Shown here: positions 32,002 to 41,203 of the stretch, piece by piece
How positions within the stretch are numbered: position 1 is the stretch's first letter
Layout of the letters: the number at the start of each line of letters is the position of its first letter
Assembly: GCF_009600315.1 (NCBI RefSeq)
Contig: NZ_WIWC01000013.1
Coordinates: forward strand, 53,435-117,434
Direction: 5' to 3'
DNA length: 64,000 bases
Source: Pseudomonas helleri
GTDB lineage: Bacteria > Pseudomonadota > Gammaproteobacteria > Pseudomonadales > Pseudomonadaceae
Notes under the pieces: model-generated
Databases searched by the model: none
What the model was told of the DNA's origin: nothing
The model's input: the letters and a program-made list of their open reading frames with translations, nothing else
Made by a program: the position numbers and the translations under genes

Positions 32002-33126
32002 GGTGAGCAGGCGGGCGATATGAGCCTCAGCCAGCGCGGGCCCCACACTCATGCCGACCCCCGTTTGCATCAATGCGGCACTCAACCCCGGCTCTACTTC
32101 CAAACAGGTAAAGGGCTTGGCACCGCGGGCCCCGTAAACACCCTGCCAACGTTCAACGACCTGAACTTCACATGCGAGGGTTTCCTCACACAGTTGCAGC
32201 AGCCAGTTATCCACACGTTCGCCGTTGAACGGCGAAGGATCGCGGCTGTAATCATGGGAATCACCAATGATCAGGTCACCATATGGAGTGGGACTGACCA
32301 GCAGATGGATCCCGTGCTGATCCAGATGGGGGCTGTCACGCAGGATTTCTGCCTGCACGGCCGCTGCTTGCGGCAAGTCGGCAAACGCACCGTAATGCAC
32401 GCAACTGAGCCCCGTCAGCAACGCATGTTTCAGGTTCAATTCAATCTTCGGCCTGACCCTCAGCATTTGCAGGCGACAGGTCTGTGGGTTGAGGCTGGCC
32501 AGCGGTTCGGCCAACAGCGTCAGGTAGTCGTGGCCCGCACACACAATCACCTGTGCACCCCGGAAACGGCCTGACGTCGTGTAGACCAGCCCTGGTTCAA
32601 CGTCGCGCACCAGAGTCGAGAAGTGGAACTCGACACCCAGCTCACGTTGCAGGTATTTAACCAGTGCCGGGATGGCTTCGCGTGAATACACCTGTTGGTC
32701 GTCAAGGCCGTGCAATGCAGCCCTGTGATGACTGAACTGACCACCGTAAAGGGTATTGAGCTCGACGCCGCGCAGCAGTTCGACACGGTAGTCATATTCG
32801 CGCGCCCGACCTTGGCAGAAGGTCTCCAGCAGGTGCTCTTCGGCTTCAGTGCGAGCGAACAGGTAAGAGCCGTTGCGCTTGAGATCAAAACTCGCGTGTC
32901 GCGACCACTCGGCCCAGATGCTGCGGCTGGCACGGGCCAGATCAAGCATTTCACCCGGCGGCTGGCCGGTGACCAATGCCTGACCAAAGTTGCGCACCGA
33001 GGCCCCAAGTGGCGTGCCGGTGCGCTCGAAGACCTGAACCTTGAATCCGCGTTTGGCGGCAGCGTATGCGTGGGACAACCCCAGAATGCCTGCGCCAACG
33101 ATGAGGATTGATTGCGAGTGGGGCAT
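31996..33126 (-). CDS. FAD-dependent oxidoreductase (TIGR03364-like, phosphonate-associated)
   Basis: A 376-residue DAO-fold enzyme with dinucleotide motif ILIVGAGILGLSHAYAAAKRG at residues 7-27. Members of this clade occur next to phosphonate genes and are thought to oxidise aminophosphonates such as N-methylated 2-aminoethylphosphonate. Here it lies downstream of a 2-aminoethylphosphonate ABC transporter in the same orientation, though separated from it by a 208-base repeat-filled gap. No phosphonoacetaldehyde hydrolase gene is in the window. Confidence 0.8.
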   Translation of the reverse strand: MPHSQSILIVGAGILGLSHAYAAAKRGFKVQVFERTGTPLGASVRNFGQALVTGQPPGEMLDLARASRSIWAEWSRHASFDLKRNGSYLFARTEAEEHLLETFCQGRAREYDYRVELLRGVELNTLYGGQFSHHRAALHGLDDQQVYSREAIPALVKYLQRELGVEFHFSTLVRDVEPGLVYTTSGRFRGAQVIVCAGHDYLTLLAEPLASLNPQTCRLQMLRVRPKIELNLKHALLTGLSCVHYGAFADLPQAAAVQAEILRDSPHLDQHGIHLLVSPTPYGDLIIGDSHDYSRDPSPFNGERVDNWLLQLCEETLACEVQVVERWQGVYGARGAKPFTCLEVEPGLSAALMQTGVGMSVGPALAEAHIARLLTL

Positions 33127-33149
33127 GTTGGAATCCTTGAATAACCACG

Positions 33150-33331
33150 ACCCTCACCCCAGCCCTCTTCCAGAGGGAGAGGGAGCAGATAGGGGTCGTA
33201 CACACAATTGAGAAACACCCTCGATCAAGCTCTCTCCCGAGGGAGAGGGCGCAGAGGTGAGTCATACACATGATTGAGTCACGCCCTCGATCAAGCCCCC
33301 TCTCCCTCTGGGAGAGGGTTGGGGTGAGGGG
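33150..33331. repeat. CCCTCACCCC-type repeat cluster
   Basis: A copy beginning CCCTCACCCCAGCCCTCT (33150) and an inverted copy ending GGGGTGAGGGG (33296-33331) flank a third partial copy (33229-33261). Two 35-base direct repeats (33196-33230 and 33262-33296, 29 of 35 identical) lie between. It is the kind of mobile palindrome often found between genes in gamma-proteobacteria, and sits just downstream of the transporter operon. Confidence 0.8.
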
Positions 33332-33334
33332 ATT

Positions 33335-34357
33335 TTATTGCGCCGCTTTCTCAGACTTGCCGTCATAACGCTTGCGCCACTCAGCCAGAATGCTGTCGCG
33401 ATTCTTCGAGGCCCAGGCGAAATCGTTTTTGATCAGCCGCTGCTCGTAATCCGCAGGCAGCTCAGTTTGCGGCTTGGCAATCCCCGGCTGCGCCAGCACG
33501 GCAAAGTTCTCTTTATAAAGGTCCATCGCTGGCGCACTGGCAGAGAAATCAGCCAGCTTTTTCGCCGCCTCTTCGTGCGGTGTGCCTTTAATCACCGCCG
33601 TGGCTTCAATTTCCCAGCCCAAACCTTCCTTCGGCAACACGATGTCCAGCGGCGCGCCCTGACGCTTGAGCTGCACGGCCGGGTATTCAAACGATATACC
33701 GATCGGGAATTCACCCGCCGCCGCCAACTTGCACGGCTTGGAACCTGAGTGAACGTACTGACCGATGTTCTGGTGCAACTCATCCATAAACTGCCAACCC
33801 TGCTTCTCGCCAAAGGTTTGCAACCATGCGCTCACATCCAGAAAACCGGTGCCGGATGAGGCCGGGTTGGGCATGACGATCTTGCCCTTGTACTCAGGCT
33901 TGGTCAGGTCTTGCCAGCTCACCGGCTTGGTCAGCCCCTGCTTTTCAGCCTCGATGGTATTAAAGCAAATGGTCGCAGCCCACACGTCCATCCCCACCCA
34001 CGCAGGCGGGTTGGCCGTATCTCGGTAGTGAGGGCCGATTTTGTCCAGGTCCTTAGGCGCGTAGCTTTGCAACATGCCGTGCTGATCAAGAATCGCCAGA
34101 CTGGACGCCGCCAGCCCCCAGACCGCGTCAGCTTGCGGGCGGTCTTTCTCGGCCAGCAATTTGGCCGTGATGATGCCGGTGGAATCGCGCACCCATTTGA
34201 TTTCAATGTCGGGATTGGCTTTCTCGAAAGCCTGTTTGTAGGTTTTCAGTTGCTCGGCTTCAAGGGCCGTGTACACGGTCAACCCGGTTTTCGCAGCAAA
34301 CGCATTAAAGCTAAAGGCGGTGAGGACAGCAGCGGCAAGAGCCAGTGGCTTAAACAT
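33335..34357 (-). CDS. 2-aminoethylphosphonate ABC transporter, substrate-binding protein
   Basis: A 340-residue periplasmic binding protein: signal peptide of about 21 residues ending AFA, then GLTVYTALEAEQLKTYKQAFE. The region MPNPASSGTGFLDVSAWLQ is typical for the iron/phosphonate SBP family (TIGR03261 group). It is the last gene of a three-gene operon with permease and ATPase. Assignment to 2-aminoethylphosphonate rests on family resemblance and on the neighbouring oxidoreductase. Confidence 0.83.
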   Translation of the reverse strand: MFKPLALAAAVLTAFSFNAFAAKTGLTVYTALEAEQLKTYKQAFEKANPDIEIKWVRDSTGIITAKLLAEKDRPQADAVWGLAASSLAILDQHGMLQSYAPKDLDKIGPHYRDTANPPAWVGMDVWAATICFNTIEAEKQGLTKPVSWQDLTKPEYKGKIVMPNPASSGTGFLDVSAWLQTFGEKQGWQFMDELHQNIGQYVHSGSKPCKLAAAGEFPIGISFEYPAVQLKRQGAPLDIVLPKEGLGWEIEATAVIKGTPHEEAAKKLADFSASAPAMDLYKENFAVLAQPGIAKPQTELPADYEQRLIKNDFAWASKNRDSILAEWRKRYDGKSEKAAQ

Positions 34358-34385
34358 GGTGCGGTTCCTTTTGGTTTTTTATGAG

Positions 34386-36101
34386 TTAGTGCGCAGGCGC
34401 GCCCTGACGCCAGGCCTGAGAGCGACGTAACACCCCGCGCGAAGCCCAGGCCAGCAACAGGGAAACACCCACCGAGGTGAACAGAATCAGGCTCGACATG
34501 GCCGCAGCGCCGCCCACGTTGCCGGCGTCGTCCATGTTCAGCACCGCCACCGCCGCGAGGATCGTATCGGGGCTGTAAAGGAAGATCGCCGCTGAGACCG
34601 TGGTCATCGCTGAGACAAACAGGTAGCGCACAATGTCGAGCAACGCGGGCAGGCAGATCGGCACGGTGACGCGCCAGTAGTGCCGGTACAACGGCGCCTT
34701 GAGCGACAACGCAGCAGCTTCGAACTCACTGTCGAGCTGGCGCAAAGCCGTGGTGGCGGTCATTTGTGCGGTGGTCAAATAGTGAGCGATGGTGCACACC
34801 ACCAGCAGCGTCATGGTCCCGTAGAGCACATGAAGCGGGTTGTCGGGCAGGTTGAAAAAGAACACATAGCCCAACCCCAGTACCAAACCCGGCACCGCCA
34901 TCGGCACAAAGCTGAGCATGCGCAAGGCCAGGTTCAAGCCCTTCTGGCTCTTGGTTTTTTCCATCAGGTAAGCGCCGGTGAAAATCACCACGCTGCCTAT
35001 CAGGGCGACACATACCGCCATCGTGACGCTGTTGCGATAGGCCAGCCAGCCGCCACCGGCCGTGTCATTGAACTGGTAGTGGCTCAGCGAAAGCGACAAG
35101 TTATACGGCCAGAATTTGACCAGCGATGAGTAGACCGCCATGCCGAACACCAGCAGCAAGATGGCGCAAATCAGCAGCACAATGACCAGATAACAGCGAT
35201 CTCGCCCCTTCGATGGCTCGGGCTTGAACACTTGAGCTCGACCGCTCATGGAGTCGCCATGCTGACGGCGCAGCCACGCATCAACCCCGAAGCTGAACAG
35301 CGCAGGCAGCAGCAACACCATGCCGATCAAAGCACCCCGGCCAAATTGTTGCTGCCCCACCACTGCTTTGTAGGCTTCGAGCGCCAGCACTTGATAGTCG
35401 CCGCCCACCACAACGGGCACGCCAAAGTCGGTTATGGTCAGCGTGAACACCAGGCAGAACGCCGCAAATACGGCTTGCTTCGTGCCCGGCCAGGTGATGC
35501 TGCGAAACGCTTTGAAGGGGCCAGCGCCCATGCTTGAGGCCGCGTCGAATAACCGGGCATCGGCCAACGACAGCGCGGACAGCAAAATCATCAAGGCATG
35601 GGGAAAGGTGTAAATCGCCTCACCCAGCACGATCCCCCAAAACCCGTAGATGTTGTCCGCAATCAGCCCGCGCAACAGGCCCTGATTGCCGAACAGATAC
35701 ACCAGCGCAATGCCCGGCAACATCGACGGTGCCATCAGCGGTAACAGCGAAAGCCCGCGCCAGACGCGCTTGCCGGGGATCAGGGTGCGTTGTAGTGCGT
35801 AGGCAAACACATACGCCAGCGGCACGACAATCGCCGCCACGCTGAGGGACACTTTCAAGCTGTTGCCGACCAACCAGTGGAAATTGTCGCTGGTGACTAA
35901 CTCCCGCGCGGCAATCCAGCCTCCTCCCTGCCCCTCTTCGGCGCTGAAGCCGCGCCAGAAAATCGCCAGCAACGGCATCAAGACCGCGACAATCAATAAC
36001 AGCAGTAACAGCAGTTTGCCTCCCAGCACGAATATCCGGTCGCCCAGTTCAGCCTTTGATATTTCTCTGCCGGGCAATGGCACCGCTATGTCAGCGGCCA
36101 T
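34386..36101 (-). CDS. 2-aminoethylphosphonate ABC transporter, permease
   Basis: A 571-residue permease that is a fusion of two six-helix BPD-transp-1 domains (about 30-285 and 330-570), as in the TIGR03262 group. The first EAA loop is EAIYTFPHALMILLSALSLADARLFDAASSMGA (about residues 190-222) and the second contains LDSEFEAAALSLKAP. The ATG at 36101 is one base after the ATPase stop, so translation is coupled; the longer frame from 36140 would overlap the ATPase. Confidence 0.85.
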   Translation of the reverse strand: MAADIAVPLPGREISKAELGDRIFVLGGKLLLLLLLIVAVLMPLLAIFWRGFSAEEGQGGGWIAARELVTSDNFHWLVGNSLKVSLSVAAIVVPLAYVFAYALQRTLIPGKRVWRGLSLLPLMAPSMLPGIALVYLFGNQGLLRGLIADNIYGFWGIVLGEAIYTFPHALMILLSALSLADARLFDAASSMGAGPFKAFRSITWPGTKQAVFAAFCLVFTLTITDFGVPVVVGGDYQVLALEAYKAVVGQQQFGRGALIGMVLLLPALFSFGVDAWLRRQHGDSMSGRAQVFKPEPSKGRDRCYLVIVLLICAILLLVFGMAVYSSLVKFWPYNLSLSLSHYQFNDTAGGGWLAYRNSVTMAVCVALIGSVVIFTGAYLMEKTKSQKGLNLALRMLSFVPMAVPGLVLGLGYVFFFNLPDNPLHVLYGTMTLLVVCTIAHYLTTAQMTATTALRQLDSEFEAAALSLKAPLYRHYWRVTVPICLPALLDIVRYLFVSAMTTVSAAIFLYSPDTILAAVAVLNMDDAGNVGGAAAMSSLILFTSVGVSLLLAWASRGVLRRSQAWRQGAPAH

Positions 36102-36102
36102 C

Positions 36103-37170
36103 TTAAGCAAAGACCTGCAAGCTGCTGGGCGGCAAGGCAACTAGGATGTCCTGAGCACCAAAATGCGGCAGGTCTTGAGTACCCACTTCAGCGGTGAGCG
36201 CATGGCCGGGAAGATGATTGAGCTCAAAACTCATGCGGCAGCGATTGCCCAGAAAAGTGATTTCCTGAATCCGCGCCGGGAACAGGTTCTCTTCATGGCG
36301 CGCAGGATTGACGCTGATTGCTTCGGGTCGGCAGAACAACCGGCCCGAAGTTGCTTGTCCGGCATCGGCGGCCAGACGCATGTTCATGCCACCGACCTGC
36401 GCATGGGTGTCGCTGCGCTGCTGAAAAGGCAGCCAATTACCTTGCCCCACGAACTCGGCCACAAACGGGGTGGCGGGCTTGTCGTAAATCGCTTGCGGGG
36501 TGTCGTATTGCTCAACCTGACCGTTGTTCATGACGGCGATGCGATCGGCCATCAACATGGCTTCGTCCTGGTTGTGCGTGACCATCAACGTGGTGATGCC
36601 CAGGCTGCGTTGCAGTTGGCGCAGCTCGGTGCACAAATGCTCCCGCACACGGGCATCAAGTGCCGACATCGGCTCGTCGAGCAACAACAACGAAGGTGCC
36701 GGGGCTAAAGCGCGAGCCAGTGCGACACGCTGCTGCTGACCGCCTGAAAGCTGGCCGGGAAATTTCTTTTCGCTGCCGGTCAGCCCTACCAGCGCCAGCA
36801 TTTCGGCCACACGTTTACGCAGTACATCGCGGTTGCTGCCGACGAGGCCGTAGGCGATGTTGGCTTCTACCGTCAGATTGGGAAACAGTGCGTAGGACTG
36901 GAACAAGATGCCGTAATCCCGCGCCTGCGGCGCCAGGACAGACACATTGCGATCCCCCAGATAGAGCACGCCGCTGTCTTGTCGCTCAAGGCCTGCAATG
37001 CAGCGCAACAGAGTAGTTTTGCCGCAACCGGATGGCCCGAGCAGGCATACCAGTTCACCTGCGGCCACCTCCAGCGAGACGTTATCCAGAGCAGTGAAAG
37101 CGCCAAAGCGCTTGCTCACATCACGCACCTTCATGGGTACGCCGGGTTGGGTCAAAGCGGTTGCGTTCAT
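36103..37170 (-). CDS. 2-aminoethylphosphonate ABC transporter, ATP-binding protein
   Basis: A 355-residue ABC ATPase with C-terminal TOBE-like domain (about 270-355). Walker A GPSGCGKTT, signature LSGGQQQRVALARAL, Walker B LLLLDEPMSALD and the switch His in THNQDEA are intact. It is the first gene of the uptake operon, so the promoter lies in the 37171-37274 region below the LysR gene. Confidence 0.9.
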   Translation of the reverse strand: MNATALTQPGVPMKVRDVSKRFGAFTALDNVSLEVAAGELVCLLGPSGCGKTTLLRCIAGLERQDSGVLYLGDRNVSVLAPQARDYGILFQSYALFPNLTVEANIAYGLVGSNRDVLRKRVAEMLALVGLTGSEKKFPGQLSGGQQQRVALARALAPAPSLLLLDEPMSALDARVREHLCTELRQLQRSLGITTLMVTHNQDEAMLMADRIAVMNNGQVEQYDTPQAIYDKPATPFVAEFVGQGNWLPFQQRSDTHAQVGGMNMRLAADAGQATSGRLFCRPEAISVNPARHEENLFPARIQEITFLGNRCRMSFELNHLPGHALTAEVGTQDLPHFGAQDILVALPPSSLQVFA

Positions 37171-37274
37171 GGATGAACCTCATCAGCAGATGGAGCAATC
37201 CTAGAGACGCAATGCGTAGAAGATGTGGCAGTGAAGCAAAAGCTGCCGATAGTGGTATTGGTGGATTTAGCTAT

Positions 37275-37392
37275 CCCCTCACCCCAGCCCTCTCCCGAGG
37301 GAGAGGGAGAGGGAGCTCGATCTATGGCGTAGCCAAAATCTGCTTTTGCCTTTAGTCCCCTCTCCCTCCGGGAGAGGGCTAGGGTGAGGGGC
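37275..37392. repeat. CCCTCACCCC-type inverted repeat upstream of the transporter operon
   Basis: CCCTCACCCCAGCCCTCTCC begins the left copy at about 37276, and the inverted copy ends GGGTGAGGGG at 37392. The consensus is the same as at 33150-33331, so the three transporter genes are bracketed by members of one repeat family. Confidence 0.82.
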
Positions 37393-37404
37393 TTTTGATA
37401 TTAA

Positions 37405-38268
37405 TCAGCACCCCGCCATTTCCTGCGCCAACCCCAAAAACGCCGCCGGCAAGCGCGCCGATTTACGCTCTTTAAGGCAATACAGGTATTCGTGAATCAC
37501 CGGTGCGTTTTCCAGCGTCAGCACCTTCAATTGCGGGTCCTGCGGCACTTCCTGACGCGCAATGATGCTGATACCGATATTGCGCAGCACTGCTTCGCGG
37601 ATCGACTCGCGACTGCCTATTTCCAGCAATGGGCCATAGCCAACGCCCGCCTCTTCCAGCAGTTTTTCAGTGAGCTTGCGCGTCGTCGAACCCGGTTCGC
37701 GCATCAATAAACAATGCCCGGCCAGCGCGCTCAACGGCACATGATCCAACTTGGCCAACGGATGCGTGCGGTGCACCGCCAGCACCAGTGGATCGGTGCC
37801 CAGCAGTCGGCGGATCAGCCTGGGGTCTTCGAGCAATTGCGATGACGCAGCGACATCAACCCGGTATTCGTCCAGCGCTTCAAGCACTTGCTGGGAGTTG
37901 CCAATGTCCACCGACACATCAATCTGCGGCAGGCGCTGGCGAAAGGTTTTTACCAGATCGAGGATGTAATACGGTGCTGTGGCGGCAAGCCGCAAGGTGC
38001 CAGCGCCCTGACCACTGTTGCGCAAAAAGAACTCAATCTCGGCCTCTTGCTGCATCAGGGCCTTGACCATCGGCAGCAAGCTCACGCCTTCATCGCTTAA
38101 AGTCAGGCGCCGACCGCCGCGGAAAAACAGCTCCACGGCGTATTGGCTCTCTAGCTGTCGAATCTGTGTGGTCACGGTTGGCTGGCTAAGCCCAAGTTTT
38201 TTAGCGGCCTGAGTAATGCTGCCCAGTTGGGCGACCCGGTAAAACGCTTTCAGCTCGGCACTCAGCAC
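37405..38268 (-). CDS. LysR family transcriptional regulator
   Basis: A 287-residue LysR protein. The N-terminal winged helix-turn-helix is GSITQAAKKLGLSQPTVTTQ (about residues 16-35), with a ligand-binding domain behind it. It lies directly upstream of the 2-aminoethylphosphonate transporter and in the same orientation, and such regulators are common there, so it is the likely activator of that operon. This is inference. Confidence 0.87.
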   Translation of the reverse strand: MLSAELKAFYRVAQLGSITQAAKKLGLSQPTVTTQIRQLESQYAVELFFRGGRRLTLSDEGVSLLPMVKALMQQEAEIEFFLRNSGQGAGTLRLAATAPYYILDLVKTFRQRLPQIDVSVDIGNSQQVLEALDEYRVDVAASSQLLEDPRLIRRLLGTDPLVLAVHRTHPLAKLDHVPLSALAGHCLLMREPGSTTRKLTEKLLEEAGVGYGPLLEIGSRESIREAVLRNIGISIIARQEVPQDPQLKVLTLENAPVIHEYLYCLKERKSARLPAAFLGLAQEMAGC

Positions 38269-38284
38269 TGCGGCCTCTCATGGT

Positions 38285-40504
38285 CTATTTGCGCAACAGG
38301 CGCAAACCGTTAAACACCACCAACAAACTGACGCCCATGTCGGCAAAGACGGCCATCCACATGGTGGCCATGCCGAGGAAGGTTATCGCAAGAAAGATCC
38401 CTTTGATGACCAAGGCCAAGGCAATGTTTTGCTTGAGGATGCTGGAGGTCTGACGTGACAAACGAATGAATGCCGGAATTTTACGCAGATCGTCGTCCAT
38501 CAAGGCGACATCGGCCGTTTCAATGGCGGTGTCTGTCCCGGCTGCCGCCATGGCAAAGCCGATCTCGGCTCGTGCCAGGGCAGGCGCATCATTAATCCCG
38601 TCTCCGACCATGCCCACGTGATGACCCTGGGCATACAGCGCTTCAATCGCTTTGAGTTTATCCTCTGGCAACAAATTGCCTTCGGCCTGATCTATGCCCA
38701 CCTGTGCGGCAATGGCCTTGGCCGTATGCGGGTTGTCGCCGGTCAACATCAGGGTTTTGATGCCCAGCTCATGCAACTCGCTGATGGCTTGGCGGCTGCT
38801 TTCCTTGACGGTATCGGCGACCACAAACAGCGCCATCGGACCGGATGAGTCGCACAATAAAATAACGGTCTTGCCCTGTTCTTCCAGCGCGAACAGCTTT
38901 TCTTCCAGCTCGGGCGAACACAACTCCAACTCTTCAACCAGACGATGATTGCCCAAGTGGTACAGCTGGCCGTCGATTTCACCGCGTACACCACGGCCTG
39001 CCAGGGCCGTGAAGTTATCCACAGCGAGCAGCGATATATTGTTATCCACAGCCGCCGTGGCCACGGCCAGTGACACCGGGTGATCGGAACGAGTGGCCAG
39101 GCTTGCGGCGAGTAACAAGGCACTGTCGGCAAACAGCGGATCAAGCACCACGTAATCAGTTTGCACCGGCTTGCCGTGGGTGATCGTGCCGGTCTTGTCG
39201 AGGGCCAAAAAGTCGAGCTTGTGGCCACTTTCGAGGTAGACCCCGCCTTTGACCAAAATGCCTTTACGCGCAGCGGCCGCCAACCCGCTGACAATCGTCA
39301 CCGGGGTCGAAATCACCAGCGCACACGGGCAAGCAACTACCAGCAGCACCAACGCGCGATAGACCCAGTCAAACCACACTCCGCCCATGAACAGCGGTGG
39401 AATCACCGCCACTGCCAACGCGAAAATAAACACCACAGGGGTATAAATTTTCGCGAAACTGTCGACAAACCGTTGCGTCGGGGCTCGTGCGCCTTGTGCT
39501 TGCTCCACGGCGTGAATGATGCGCGCCAGCGTGGAGTTGCTGGCTGCGGCCGTGACACGGTATTCCAGTGCCCCGGCCTGATTGATGGTGCCGGCAAACA
39601 CTTTGTCGCCCACGGTTTTCTCGATGGGCAGGCTTTCGCCAGTAATCGGCGCCTGATCAATGGTCGAGCGTCCCGCCACCACTTCGCCGTCCAGCCCGAT
39701 GCGCTCGCCGGGACGCACACGCACGATGTCACCCAGTGCGACCTCGTTAACTTCACGCTCCACCCAGGTGCCATCCGCTAGCTGCACGGTGGCTTTATCC
39801 GGGGCCATTTGCATAAGGCCCCCGATTGCATTGCGCGCACGGTCGAGGGATTTGGCTTCGATCAGTTCAGCCACGGTAAACAGGAACATCACCATCGCCG
39901 CTTCTGGCCATTGGCCAATCAGCACCGCCCCGGTCACGGCAATACTCATCAAGGCATTGATGTTCAGGTTGAGGTTTTTCAGGGCAATCCAGCCCTTTTT
40001 GTACGTGGTCAGGCCGCCGCTCAGGATAGACACCAACGCTACCAGCGCAATCACCCAGGTCGGTGCAGCATCAGTGATGTGCAGAACTTCAGCCGCCAAC
40101 GCCCCCACTCCGGCCACGGCCAGCGGCCACCAATGCTTCTTGGCGACAGGGCCTGGCGCCTCATCGCTGCTGGATTCCAAGGGGTCGGCTTGCATGCCGA
40201 GAGACTTGATGGCCTCGATGATGGGATCGGTCGAGGGCAGGTCATGGGTCACACCCAGCACCCGATTGATCAGGTTGAACTCCAGTTGTTGCACCCCCGC
40301 CATCTTGCCCAGCTTATTCTGGATCAGAGTTTGCTCGGTCGGGCAGTCCATCGCCTCGATACGAAAACTGCTCAGGCGCGCGCCTGCGCTGGGAACGTCG
40401 CTGACCTTGACCACGCTTGGTGCCGCCGCGGGGGCGCAACAGCTGTGCCCATGATGGTCATGGTTCTGTTCAGGCTTGTGCGGGGTGAATACGGAGTTGC
40501 TCAT
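38285..40504 (-). CDS. cadA: Cd2+/Zn2+/Pb2+-exporting P1B-type ATPase
   Basis: A 739-residue heavy-metal P-type ATPase. A His/Cys-rich N-terminus (NHDHHGHSCC) precedes one HMA-like domain with MDCPTEQ (single Cys). The membrane metal site is CPCAL, the phosphorylation loop DKTGTITHGK, then GDGINDAPALA. The ATG at 40504 gives a normal N-terminus. It is divergent from cadR with a shared operator of MerR type, so Cd, Zn or Pb should induce it. Confidence 0.94.
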   Translation of the reverse strand: MSNSVFTPHKPEQNHDHHGHSCCAPAAAPSVVKVSDVPSAGARLSSFRIEAMDCPTEQTLIQNKLGKMAGVQQLEFNLINRVLGVTHDLPSTDPIIEAIKSLGMQADPLESSSDEAPGPVAKKHWWPLAVAGVGALAAEVLHITDAAPTWVIALVALVSILSGGLTTYKKGWIALKNLNLNINALMSIAVTGAVLIGQWPEAAMVMFLFTVAELIEAKSLDRARNAIGGLMQMAPDKATVQLADGTWVEREVNEVALGDIVRVRPGERIGLDGEVVAGRSTIDQAPITGESLPIEKTVGDKVFAGTINQAGALEYRVTAAASNSTLARIIHAVEQAQGARAPTQRFVDSFAKIYTPVVFIFALAVAVIPPLFMGGVWFDWVYRALVLLVVACPCALVISTPVTIVSGLAAAARKGILVKGGVYLESGHKLDFLALDKTGTITHGKPVQTDYVVLDPLFADSALLLAASLATRSDHPVSLAVATAAVDNNISLLAVDNFTALAGRGVRGEIDGQLYHLGNHRLVEELELCSPELEEKLFALEEQGKTVILLCDSSGPMALFVVADTVKESSRQAISELHELGIKTLMLTGDNPHTAKAIAAQVGIDQAEGNLLPEDKLKAIEALYAQGHHVGMVGDGINDAPALARAEIGFAMAAAGTDTAIETADVALMDDDLRKIPAFIRLSRQTSSILKQNIALALVIKGIFLAITFLGMATMWMAVFADMGVSLLVVFNGLRLLRK

Positions 40505-40543
40505 CAGGTTGCGTCCAATAAAGGTGCCTGTTGCCAAGTAAAG

Positions 40544-40564
40544 ACCCTGTAGCCACTATAGGGT
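40544..40564. promoter_or_regulatory. CadR operator within cadA promoter
   Basis: ACCCTGT-AGCCACT-ATAGGGT is an interrupted dyad between divergent cadA and cadR. On the minus strand it lies in the 19-bp spacer region between TTGACC (-35, 40567-40562) and TTTACT (-10), the over-long spacer typical of MerR-family promoters that the activator twists open. Confidence 0.82.
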
Positions 40565-40590
40565 CAAGCACCCTTTCGGAGATTGTCGCG

Positions 40591-41040
40591 ATGAAGATTG
40601 GCGAACTGGCGAAACTGACCGACTGTCAGGTCGAAACGATTCGATATTACGAGCGGGAGGGGCTGCTGCCGGAGCCGGCGCGCAGTGATGGCAATTACCG
40701 CTTGTACACCCAAGCGCATGTTGAGCGCCTGACGTTTATCCGTAACTGCCGCAGTCTGGACATGACCCTGGAAGAAATCCGCAGCCTGCTCAGCCTGCGC
40801 GACAGCCCGCAAGACCAGTGCGAAAGCGTCAATGCGCTGATCGACGAACATATTCACCACGTCAAGGCACGGGTCGACAGCTTACTGGCGTTGCAGGCGC
40901 AACTGCTCGACCTGCGACAACGCTGTAGCGCGGGCGCAGACAAAGATCATTGCGGGATTTTGCAGCGTCTGGAGGTCAGCGGCTCGGTGGCCGCACCAGA
41001 AGGCGAGGCCAGCCATGTGGGCAGAAGCCACGGGCATTGA
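40591..41040 (+). CDS. cadR: MerR-family cadmium-responsive regulator CadR
   Basis: A 149-residue MerR-family protein: MKIGELAKLTDCQVETIRYYEREGLL is the recognition helix region (residues 1-26), followed by a dimer helix. Metal ligands are Cys in QDQCESVN and the two Cys of RCSAGADKDHC, with a His-containing tail (HVGRSHGH) typical of CadR. The ATG at 40591 has GGAG upstream. It represses and activates the divergent cadA promoter. Confidence 0.93.
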   Translation: MKIGELAKLTDCQVETIRYYEREGLLPEPARSDGNYRLYTQAHVERLTFIRNCRSLDMTLEEIRSLLSLRDSPQDQCESVNALIDEHIHHVKARVDSLLALQAQLLDLRQRCSAGADKDHCGILQRLEVSGSVAAPEGEASHVGRSHGH

Positions 41041-41056
41041 TATCCCACACCCTCAC

Positions 41057-41190
41057 CCGTAGCAGCTGCCGCAGGCTGCGTCCGAGGGCGAAGCCGTCGC
41101 AAAGCGTTGATCGCGGTACAAACGACAGACCGCGACGTCTGACTTTACGACGGCTGCGCCGCCGGACGCAGCCTTCGGCAGCTGCTACGG
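41057..41190. repeat. REP pair after cadR
   Basis: 28-base arms at 41057-41084 and 41163-41190 are reverse complements with one mismatch and share the core with the 24080-24216 pair. It separates cadR from the thyA remnant. Confidence 0.9.
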
Positions 41191-41203
41191 ATTTACCCGG
41201 GGT

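Noticed and set aside
33150..33331. CRISPR array
   Set aside because: Repeats are inverted palindromes of unequal spacing without unique regular spacers or cas genes.
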